Shown: in pieces, positions 1-5,641 of the stretch
Numbering within the stretch: the stretch's first letter is position 1
How the letters are laid out: each line of letters starts with the position of its first letter
Source of the DNA: Candidatus Omnitrophota bacterium
Lineage (GTDB): Bacteria; Hinthialibacterota; Hinthialibacteria; Hinthialibacterales; JAKPRU01
DNA length: 5,744 bases
Reading direction: 5' to 3'
Assembly: GCA_029557025.1 (NCBI GenBank)
Contig: JAKPRU010000126.1
Location: forward strand, 1 to 5,744
Made by a program: the position numbers and the translations under genes
Notes under the pieces: generated by a model
Told to the model about the DNA's origin: nothing
Database searches by the model: none
Seen by the model: only the letters and a program-made list of their open reading frames with translations

Positions 1-1642
1 AAAGGTCCGGTAGTTCGGAATAAGGAAGCGGGCCACGATAGGTATCCTGGAGGGCGGAAGGCAGCAGAGGAGTCCAATCCGGGGGGCCATAAACCGCCAC
101 GCCGTAAGGTAATAAAGCACGGATTGCACGCACCCGTTTGCGGGTGTTTGCCTCTACCGAGAGGAGATATCTCAAGGCGGCGACTCCCCGCAAGAACGGT
201 TTTCGCACCTCCGCTGCGTATCGTTCTGCGGCACGAATCAGGCCGACCGGAATCGGGTCAAACGTGTCGGGCAGAACATCAAAAAGAGTCTGTCCGGTCT
301 CCGTCCGTGAAATCAGGTCCTCCAAAACATTTCGATCTTCCGGACTCAGGGCGTCCAGCATCCCTGAAAGGTCCACCACAGACCCGACAAAGGATATGGG
401 ATGCCGATAACACTCGCGCAGCCTACCTTTCTTTTGGATCGTGGCGGCAACCGGGAGATAGTTGACAGAACCGATATCCCGCCCGCGTAGACGGTTCACG
501 TATTCGGGGTCCATAGCGAAAACATGGTCCCACATACCGAGTCCCTCCGCCGTGCCGATGGGGGAGAAAGCAAACTCATCCACCAACCACACTATTCTCG
601 AACGGCGGACAGGTTTCTCCGGTCCATACAGCATGCGAAAAACCAAGTCAGGAACCGTATTGAGGAAAAAGAAAATGTCCGGCTCAAATAGAACCGTGTC
701 TCGGATCATTCTCAACCGTGTGGACCAGCGCTCCCGCTGCTCGATCCACAGGCGGGCGTCCATCCCGTTTGCCGCAAATCCCGCGAAGAGTGTTCGAAGC
801 ATTTCCAGATGAATCGAATACACCATTCGCTCCGGGGCCACCGCATAGCCCCAGATTTTGCGTATGGCATGAGAAACAGGATTATCAAGACCGCTCAGGA
901 AATGCTCATAGCGCGGCATGAATTCCCGATGCTCCTCAGCGGTAACGGTAAAAGCCCGGCGCACGGTATTCAAATAGGTATCCCGGTCGGACGGTTTGAG
1001 GAATCCCGCTGCCGCCGTGCCGATGAAATCGTTTGCAGGGAGGAGACAGAGGGCCTGTTCGGAGAGCTTCGGAGTCAACCCCCTCAGTATCTCCCCCAAT
1101 CTTGGGGGAGACATTTCCTCACTCATATCTGCGTGTCTTTCTATAGTCTTAGAGTGAGACCCGACACAAAAGAGAACATTCGGGTGAGACAGGAAGTCGG
1201 TCAGATCCCTCATGGCCAGCGCTGCCAGAAACAGCATTTCGCGCATTTCGAGGATAAAGATCATGCGCCGGTCCAGATCGCCATGCTCACGGCAGAAGTC
1301 CAGGCAGGAGAAATCCCCGCAGGAGAAGAGAACCAGGACATGCGGATTCGTGCCAGTGAGAATCCGTTCGATCTCCAGCCCTACGGACTTGCGAATCAGC
1401 GGGCCGATGATCTCGACGGCTTGGCCAATCTCGGAAATTGCAGTCACTCTTTTTGCGGTTCGATCAATTAGAACATCCAGGATGCCGTGTATCGGGGGGA
1501 TATGTCCCAATTGAGGATCAGTTAGACCGAGAAGGGATCGCAGGGAATCTGCGACATCGGGATGATAGAAAGCGAGGGTATCCCAATTCCTGTCGAAGAT
1601 TCCCTGGTCCAGCCTGCGGAAAGAGATCGGATCATTTGACAT
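1..1642 (-). CDS. Large glycosyltransferase, Maf/DUF115-like N-terminus plus CgeB-type (DUF3880/GT1-like) region; 3' end outside the window
   Basis: The minus strand is open for 547 codons from the ATG at 1642 to the left edge, with no stop. Residues ~45-165 resemble the DUF115/Maf flagellin-glycosyltransferase fold: an HIPPIHG segment (47-53), a hydrophobic strand at 101-106, an acidic strand end (ILEM, 130-133), then MRDLTDFLSHP (144-154). The usual Gly-rich GxGxG turn is replaced by FSCGDFSC (106-113). Residues ~345-420 match the DUF3880 part of CgeB proteins: WLVDEF (352-357), DHVFAMDPEYV (372-382), YLPVAA (395-400) and SFVGS (417-421). Residues ~505-547 look like the start of a GT1-like donor domain (VAVYGPPDW, then YRGPLPYSELPDL). 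The catalytic C-terminus is therefore probably just outside. The likely role is sugar transfer to surface protein or polysaccharide; donor and acceptor are unknown. No good Shine-Dalgarno precedes the ATG. The family call is from recalled motifs, not a search. Confidence 0.82.
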   Translation of the reverse strand, partial: MSNDPISFRRLDQGIFDRNWDTLAFYHPDVADSLRSLLGLTDPQLGHIPPIHGILDVLIDRTAKRVTAISEIGQAVEIIGPLIRKSVGLEIERILTGTNPHVLVLFSCGDFSCLDFCREHGDLDRRMIFILEMREMLFLAALAMRDLTDFLSHPNVLFCVGSHSKTIERHADMSEEMSPPRLGEILRGLTPKLSEQALCLLPANDFIGTAAAGFLKPSDRDTYLNTVRRAFTVTAEEHREFMPRYEHFLSGLDNPVSHAIRKIWGYAVAPERMVYSIHLEMLRTLFAGFAANGMDARLWIEQRERWSTRLRMIRDTVLFEPDIFFFLNTVPDLVFRMLYGPEKPVRRSRIVWLVDEFAFSPIGTAEGLGMWDHVFAMDPEYVNRLRGRDIGSVNYLPVAATIQKKGRLRECYRHPISFVGSVVDLSGMLDALSPEDRNVLEDLISRTETGQTLFDVLPDTFDPIPVGLIRAAERYAAEVRKPFLRGVAALRYLLSVEANTRKRVRAIRALLPYGVAVYGPPDWTPLLPSALQDTYRGPLPYSELPDL

Positions 1643-1815
1643 GGGGGCATTATGCTGAGAGGAGGCTCTCCTGTAATGAGTAGTGGACCTCAGGGGGGGA
1701 TGGAAAGAACAGAATAGGACGAATGAGACCTATGGGAGCAATGGAATAGAATGGACGGACGGATAGCCACATGTAGCTGAATCACGGGAGATGAATCCCC
1801 GAGAGCGCGGAAAGG
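1643..1815. other. Spacer between queG and the glycosyltransferase gene
   Basis: This 173-bp gap lies between two leftward genes. The plus strand is purine-rich, with short GGAAT/GGACG-like repetitions around 1741-1762. A near-palindrome (AGC-C-ACATGT-A-GCT) sits at 1765-1778. A weak hairpin (1785-1801), 15 nt after the queG stop, pairs CGGG with CCCG plus one wobble but has no T-run after it, so I do not call a terminator. No convincing promoter or Shine-Dalgarno for the downstream gene is visible, so read-through from queG is possible. I see no RNA gene or small ORF of merit. Confidence 0.5.
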
Positions 1816-2763
1816 TCAGTCGATTCGGGTTTCTACCAAGTTGTTGAGGACGATGGCGGCGTTTCGGGCCAAGGCTGCGCGTCCCGCTCTCGCCAGCGGG
1901 GTATTGTGAAATCTCTTACGGAACTCGGATTCGCCGACATTCAGGAAGAACGGCGGGTCGAACAGGATATCCCGGTTGATCGGCTGAAAAGGCGGCTCTT
2001 TGGTGGGCCGGGAAAATCGGTTCCACGGACAAACAGAGAGACATTCATCGCAACCGAACAGGTGGATGCCGATGGAAGGTCTCAAGTCGTCGAGAATGTC
2101 TGTTCTGCATTCAATGGTGAGGGCGGAGATGCACCTGCGGGCATCCAGAACCCGGGGCGCAATCAGAGCGCCGGTGGGACAGGCATCCAGGCATTTTCGA
2201 CATGTGCCGCATCGGTCCTTTTGCGGCATATCCAGCGGGAGATCCAAATCTGTCAGAATCACTCCGAGGAAAAGCCATGTACCGAAATTGCGATTGACCA
2301 GGCAGGTATTCTTGCCGATCCATCCCAAGCCTGCGCGTTGGGCCAGGTCACGCTCCAGCACCGGCGCGGTATCGACACAGATTCGGGCCGCAAAAGAAAC
2401 ACCCGTTTGTTCCCGCACACGGGCTAATAAATGCTTCATGCGGGAGCGCATCACGGTGTGATAATCTTTCCCCCACGCATAACAGGAGACTCTTCCCTTC
2501 CCTGCCGGAGCGGTTGTGGGATCGGGCGCATAGTTCATGCCGACAACGACGACAGAGCGAACAGCAGAAAAGACGGAACGCAAGTCAAGCCGCTGTTGCG
2601 CGCGCTGTTCCAAATAGAGCATCTCTCCGTGGTACCCCTTTCGGATCCAGTCCAGAAATTGGGGGGCGGATTCCGGCGGCTCCGGGCCGGTGATACCGAC
2701 CGGATCGAAGCCAAGTCGCCGTGCTTCGTGTTTGATGGCGTTTGACAGGTGGATACGATCCAT
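1816..2763 (-). CDS. queG: Epoxyqueuosine reductase QueG, short form (315 aa)
   Basis: QueG is a cytoplasmic, cobalamin-dependent iron-sulfur enzyme that reduces epoxyqueuosine to queuosine at tRNA position 34, the last step of queuosine synthesis. Counting from the ATG at 2763, the VDTAP motif carries the family's catalytic Asp (D131). The first ferredoxin-type cluster motif is C-x2-C-x2-C-x3-CP (C185, C188, C191, C195). The QueG signature CISALTIE starts at C211. The second set, FGCDECLSVCPW, gives C238, C241 and C245. The C-terminal TPLARAGRAALARNA motif is typical of the family. The protein ends soon after that motif, so it lacks the C-terminal HEAT-like extension of ~380-residue enzymes such as E. 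coli QueG. The frame extends to a GTG at 2811, but that codon lies inside a strong hairpin and adds 16 non-conserved residues. I prefer the ATG, although its Shine-Dalgarno is weak. The gene faces away from the methyltransferase gene and shares its control region. Confidence 0.95.
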   Translation of the reverse strand: MDRIHLSNAIKHEARRLGFDPVGITGPEPPESAPQFLDWIRKGYHGEMLYLEQRAQQRLDLRSVFSAVRSVVVVGMNYAPDPTTAPAGKGRVSCYAWGKDYHTVMRSRMKHLLARVREQTGVSFAARICVDTAPVLERDLAQRAGLGWIGKNTCLVNRNFGTWLFLGVILTDLDLPLDMPQKDRCGTCRKCLDACPTGALIAPRVLDARRCISALTIECRTDILDDLRPSIGIHLFGCDECLSVCPWNRFSRPTKEPPFQPINRDILFDPPFFLNVGESEFRKRFHNTPLARAGRAALARNAAIVLNNLVETRID

Positions 2764-2780
2764 GGTGTGTCCGATTCCAG

Positions 2781-2816
2781 CCGGAGAAAGGCGGGAGCTG
2801 CGCTCCCGCACTCCAG
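2781..2816. repeat. REP-like palindrome in the queG leader
   Basis: The core is a perfect 8-bp inverted repeat, GCGGGAGC (2791-2798) and GCTCCCGC (2802-2809), around a 3-nt TGC loop. An outer 6-bp arm, CCGGAG (2781-2786) with CTCCAG (2811-2816), pairs with one wobble across an internal loop of 4 nt versus 1 nt. It lies between the likely queG promoter and the chosen queG ATG, and it overlaps the alternative GTG at 2811. Its GC-rich palindromic form resembles dispersed REP-type repeats. Whether it recurs in the genome cannot be seen from one copy. It could also act as a leader hairpin that affects queG mRNA stability or translation. Confidence 0.7.
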
Positions 2817-2840
2817 GGCCGGAACAAGCCTAACGGTTGA

Positions 2841-2878
2841 TCTCAATAAGACAAGGCGAATGATCTTGTCAAATGAGA
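2841..2878. promoter_or_regulatory. Inverted repeat IR1, operator-like, covering the shared -35 region
   Basis: The left arm is TCTCA (2841-2845), a 4-nt gap, then GACAAG (2850-2855). The right arm is CTTGTC (2865-2870), a 3-nt gap, then TGAGA (2874-2878). All 11 paired positions match, around a 9-nt centre (2856-2864). The right arm contains the -35 boxes proposed for both directions, and the left arm overlaps the -10 zone of the queG promoter. A protein bound here would be placed to control both promoters. The regulator is not encoded in the window. The repeat itself is directly visible; the operator role is inferred. Confidence 0.6.
2843..2872 (-). promoter_or_regulatory. Candidate sigma70 promoter for queG
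   Basis: On the minus strand a perfect TTGACA lies at 2872-2867, followed by an 18-nt spacer and a weak TATTGA -10 (2848-2843). The start point would be near 2836, giving a ~70-nt leader that contains the REP-like hairpin. The -35 is consensus but the -10 matches only three of six bases, so it would be weak or need an activator. It shares bases with the opposing methyltransferase promoter. Confidence 0.4.
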
Positions 2879-2894
2879 TTACAAGGGTTATAGT
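2866..2894 (+). promoter_or_regulatory. Sigma70-type promoter for the DNA methyltransferase gene
   Basis: TTGTCA (2866-2871) is separated by exactly 17 nt from TATAGT (2889-2894). Each box differs from the bacterial consensus at one position and the spacing is optimal. Transcription would begin around 2901, inside the second inverted repeat, leaving a leader of about 80 nt before the GTG at 2982. This is the best promoter match in the window. Confidence 0.68.
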
Positions 2895-2896
2895 TC

Positions 2897-2917
2897 AAAT
2901 TACATCTGCTGTAATTT
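2897..2917. promoter_or_regulatory. Inverted repeat IR2 at the methyltransferase transcription start
   Basis: AAATTACA (2897-2904) and TGTAATTT (2910-2917) form a perfect 8-bp inverted repeat with a 5-nt centre, 21 bp in total. It starts 2 nt after the proposed -10 box, the usual position for a repressor operator. It is AT-rich, so it is more plausible as a protein-binding dyad than as a stable RNA hairpin. The bound factor is unknown. Confidence 0.62.
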
Positions 2918-2938
2918 CGTGGAGGCGACAGCGATCCT

Positions 2939-2958
2939 GCCGTGGGAGGTTCCACGGC
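2939..2958. promoter_or_regulatory. Inverted repeat IR3, GC-rich leader hairpin before the methyltransferase start
   Basis: GCCGTGG (2939-2945) and CCACGGC (2952-2958) are perfectly complementary over 7 bp with a 6-nt loop. In the predicted mRNA this gives a stable stem ending 23 nt before the GTG start. No T-run follows, so it is not an intrinsic terminator. It could restrict ribosome access or stabilise the 5' end. Confidence 0.55.
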
Positions 2959-2981
2959 CAGTAAGGGGTTGAGATTGGATC

Positions 2982-4361
2982 GTGGCCGCCCTTCCGTTAT
3001 CGAAGGTTTTACCGGGCGAATTTCCAACGGGGCCGTTGCGCCTGCGCCGGCCGGGCGTGCGTACGGTTCCGGTGGAACAGATCGGTTCCCCTACCCGTCC
3101 CTTCCCCGACTGCCCCTGCCGCCTGGTTCACGGCGATAACCTGGAAGCGATGGAAAACCTTCTGGACGACGGGTACACCGGGAAAATCAACCTGATTTAT
3201 GTCGATCCTCCATTCGATTCCCAGAGCGACTATCGGCACCGCGTTGTGCTGGATGGGACAAAAATCACACGCGAGGCTCCCCTCGTGGACCGTCTCGCGT
3301 ACAGGGATACATGGGAGGGAGGCATCGAGTCGTATCTTTCCATGCTGGCGCCTCGGCTGCGTTTGATGGCTGACCTTCTAGCCGAAGATGGAAACCTGTT
3401 TATTCATTTGGATCATCGGCGTGTGCATTACGTGAAAGTGCTGATGGATGGGATTCTGCCGGATGGATTTCTCAACGAGATTATCTGGTATTTCAACAGC
3501 GGGCCTCGCGAACGAAATGTATTCGGACGCCGTCACCACACCATCCTGCGTTACGCGAAGAATCCTGACGCGGCTTTTCTGGATAGCGAATCCCCATACG
3601 CCCGGACACCGTACAGTCCGAATATCAACATTCCGGCCTGCAAGGCGCATTACTATCACCCCCTGGGGAAGATCCACGGCGATGTCTGGGAGATCCCACA
3701 CATTGCGCAGAACGACCGCACGGAGCGTGAGGGCTTTGCGACCCAGAAGCCTTTGCAGCTGCTAGAGAGAATTATCGGATGTTGTTCCCGTCCCGGCGAC
3801 TGGGTGGCGGATTTTTTCTGTGGTTCCGGGACAACGCCTGTGGCCGCAGAAAACCTGGACCGGCGATGGATTGCGGTCGATCAGAGCGCACCGGCGATCC
3901 AGGTAACACGCAGACGGCTGCTGCATTCAGAAGTCCACGGTTTCGTACTGGAGCGGAGTGAGGATCGAATCCCGGAGGAATCCCCCGCGACCGCCACCGT
4001 GGAAGCCATTCGATACGGACAGACCGGCCTGGTCACCGTGTGTCTGAGGGATTATCGGTTGGCAGAGATCCCCTTGAAGAACTCCGTACAGGAAGAGCGC
4101 ACCCGGAACATCCTGCAAGCGGACTTCGCGTACGCGCTGGATTCCTGGTGTGTGGGTTACGAATCCGAGGAAGGTATTTTTCAAAGTCGATTTTATCGAA
4201 GTCGAAACGGCAAGCGGGACAGCACTCCTGTTGAAAAAGAGATTCGAGAGATTCCCTTGTCGCCGGAGATCGAGCGGGTCGGCGTGCGTATTGTGGATGT
4301 TTTTGGGAATGAAACGACCGTTTCGGTTCCGATTACCCTTTCAGAACCGCCAAGGGTGTGA
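2982..4361 (+). CDS. N6-adenine DNA methyltransferase, type III Mod-like, apparently solitary
   Basis: This 459-residue protein should transfer a methyl group from S-adenosylmethionine to N6 of adenine in DNA. The motif order is that of beta-class enzymes: RLVHGDNLEAM (47-57), catalytic motif IV DPPF (75-78), an IHLDHRRVHYVK stretch (141-152), NEIIWYFNSG (165-174), TQKP (254-257), then motif I DFFCGSGTT (277-285) and WIAVD (296-300). After about residue 320 comes a ~140-residue extension with a DSWCVGYE segment (387-394) and a VRIVDVFGNET ending (435-445). It looks beta-rich, and I recall similar tails on Mod-like proteins of uncultured bacteria. The GTG is the first possible start after an in-frame stop at 2970-2972. 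AGGGG at 2964-2968 is far (13 nt) for a Shine-Dalgarno. No Res helicase-nuclease gene follows, so modification without restriction, or a distant partner, is likely. The target sequence cannot be read from the protein. Confidence 0.93.
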   Translation: MAALPLSKVLPGEFPTGPLRLRRPGVRTVPVEQIGSPTRPFPDCPCRLVHGDNLEAMENLLDDGYTGKINLIYVDPPFDSQSDYRHRVVLDGTKITREAPLVDRLAYRDTWEGGIESYLSMLAPRLRLMADLLAEDGNLFIHLDHRRVHYVKVLMDGILPDGFLNEIIWYFNSGPRERNVFGRRHHTILRYAKNPDAAFLDSESPYARTPYSPNINIPACKAHYYHPLGKIHGDVWEIPHIAQNDRTEREGFATQKPLQLLERIIGCCSRPGDWVADFFCGSGTTPVAAENLDRRWIAVDQSAPAIQVTRRRLLHSEVHGFVLERSEDRIPEESPATATVEAIRYGQTGLVTVCLRDYRLAEIPLKNSVQEERTRNILQADFAYALDSWCVGYESEEGIFQSRFYRSRNGKRDSTPVEKEIREIPLSPEIERVGVRIVDVFGNETTVSVPITLSEPPRV

Positions 4362-5523
4362 GTCGATGCACGATTTCCACCAGGTCCGCCTGCTGACGCA
4401 TCACCTCGTCGATATCCTTGTATGCGGCAGGCGCTTCCTGGATTGCGTCTTTGATTTTGGGGCAACCAAGAACGACGTGCCCCATCTGGTGTTCGAATTC
4501 CTCCTTTGAGATTGCTTTGAGGGCCTGCCGTCGCCCCATGGACCGTCCCGCGCCATGGGAGCAGGACTCGAACGATTCGGGAGCGCCTTTTCCCCGCGCG
4601 ATATAGCTCGCCGTGCCCATTGAACCGGGAATTGTAACCAGTTCACCCTTACGCGCCCGCACGGCGCCTTTACGATGGACCAACACTCTCTCACCGTAGT
4701 GCTCCTCCCAGCTTGCGTAATTATGAGCCGTGCGGACATCTTCCAGAACCTGAAAATCTTTTTGCAGCACTTCGCGTATTATGTCCAACATAACGGCGCG
4801 CATCCGGTCGCGGTTCTCGAACGCGAACCGGACACAGAAATCCATTTCATCGAGATACAGTCGGCCGTCCTCATGACTCACGGGCAGATAGGAATAGTCC
4901 TTGCCGACACCGATGTTCCTGCTTTTCACGTACTCCTGGGCGCGCTTGTGATAATGGTTCGCGACCTTGAGGCCGATATTCCGTGACCCGGAATGGAGCA
5001 TCATCCAGACATGACCTTCCTGGTCCACCTGGATTTCAATGAAATGATTCCCGCCGCCCAGGGTTCCCAGCTGCTTTCGGACTTCGTCCAGATGTTCCGT
5101 GACAACAGGCAGGGTCTCTGCACCGTGCCGCCGTTTTTTGTTTTTGCCATCATCCCAGATAGAGAAGAGATCGGCGCTCTGGGGTTTCTTGTGCCAATCG
5201 AATCCGACAGGGATTCTTCGGAATCCTTCATTGACAACGTTCTCCAGATCGCCCTGTACCTCGTGCGCTTTCAGGGAGGTACGCACGGCGAGCATTCCGC
5301 AGCCGATATCCACCCCCACCGCGTAGGGAACCACATGGTCCCGGCAGGCCATCACGCCACCGATGGGCATGGCATAGCCCTCGTGCGCATCCGGCATGAT
5401 CGCAATGTGATGAAAAACAAACGGGAGTCGCGCGCAATTCTCAGCCTGTTCCAGCGCACCGGGTTCGAGGTTTTCAATATAGAGATAGAGGGGTACGCCC
5501 CCGGGGACATTTCGGATTTTCAT
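4333..5523 (-). CDS. rtcB: RNA-splicing/repair ligase RtcB
   Basis: RtcB is a GTP- and Mn2+-dependent ligase that joins RNA 3'-phosphate or 2',3'-cyclic phosphate ends to 5'-hydroxyl ends, as in repair of cleaved tRNA and rRNA. The 396-residue protein is close to the usual bacterial length (E. coli 408) and has no intein. The key residues are present: VDIGCG with metal ligands D72 and C75, GGGNH (N159, H160), HSGSR (H177), AHN (H267), and SHGAGR with the guanylylated nucleophile H323. The N-terminal MPDAHEGYAMPIGG (43-56) marks a variant subgroup compared with the E. coli MPDVHLGKGATIGS. It ends in PLAVLKG, the expected family C-terminus, so it is intact. The ATG at 5523 has AGGGA at 5538-5534 as Shine-Dalgarno, 10 nt away. 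No rtcA, rtcR or archease gene is in view. Its last codons overlap the convergent methyltransferase gene by 29 bp. Confidence 0.97.
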   Translation of the reverse strand: MKIRNVPGGVPLYLYIENLEPGALEQAENCARLPFVFHHIAIMPDAHEGYAMPIGGVMACRDHVVPYAVGVDIGCGMLAVRTSLKAHEVQGDLENVVNEGFRRIPVGFDWHKKPQSADLFSIWDDGKNKKRRHGAETLPVVTEHLDEVRKQLGTLGGGNHFIEIQVDQEGHVWMMLHSGSRNIGLKVANHYHKRAQEYVKSRNIGVGKDYSYLPVSHEDGRLYLDEMDFCVRFAFENRDRMRAVMLDIIREVLQKDFQVLEDVRTAHNYASWEEHYGERVLVHRKGAVRARKGELVTIPGSMGTASYIARGKGAPESFESCSHGAGRSMGRRQALKAISKEEFEHQMGHVVLGCPKIKDAIQEAPAAYKDIDEVMRQQADLVEIVHRLTPLAVLKG

Positions 5524-5533
5524 GGTTGATTAT

Positions 5534-5590
5534 TCCCTGTGTTGTTTGTTTGAAAACAGTGTATCGCCGGACAATCGACAGGCACAGGGA
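5534..5590 (-). promoter_or_regulatory. rtcB Shine-Dalgarno within an 8-bp self-complementary leader
   Basis: On the minus strand CACAGGGA (5541-5534) contains the AGGGA Shine-Dalgarno of rtcB. It is perfectly complementary to TCCCTGTG (5590-5583) upstream in the same leader, with 41 nt between the arms. If the transcript starts upstream of 5590, the two could pair and hide the ribosome site. No confident promoter is seen, so it is unknown whether the upstream arm is transcribed. One 8-bp match over this distance can arise by chance. Confidence 0.35.
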
Positions 5591-5641
5591 TCGACTTCAG
5601 GGGCACGGTATAATGCATATCTCCAAGCGCTTCGCCTCACC

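Noticed and set aside
809..1471. 220-residue plus-strand ORF, with the other plus-strand ORFs between 124 and 1683
   Set aside because: They lie opposite a continuous minus-strand frame with recognisable glycosyltransferase motifs, and their translations show no domain features. They are shadows.
1640..1676. CATAAT-like -10 just before the glycosyltransferase ATG (leaderless promoter)
   Set aside because: The paired TTACAG is a poor -35 and the spacing is 16 nt; the match is too weak to support.
1785..1801. Intrinsic terminator after queG
   Set aside because: The stem is only about 5 bp including a wobble, and no T-run follows on the minus strand.
1906..2427. 173-residue plus-strand ORF
   Set aside because: It is antisense to the conserved core of queG; the minus-strand cysteine motifs account for the sequence.
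2942..3139. 65-codon plus-strand ORF with a GTG start downstream of GGAGG (2921-2925)
   Set aside because: The spacing from GGAGG to the GTG is too long (16 nt), the start lies in a hairpin stem, and most of the frame overlaps the methyltransferase gene in another frame.
4993..5529. 178-residue plus-strand ORF
   Set aside because: It is antisense to rtcB, whose metal-binding motifs are intact; there is no independent support for this frame.
5609..5614. Consensus TATAAT on the plus strand
   Set aside because: No -35-like box lies 16-18 nt upstream and no rightward gene follows in the window; on its own it is not called a promoter.
5524..5640. Sigma54 (-24/-12) promoter expected for RtcR-type control of rtcB
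   Set aside because: No GG-N10-GC arrangement resembling TGGCAC-N5-TTGC is visible upstream of rtcB on the minus strand.
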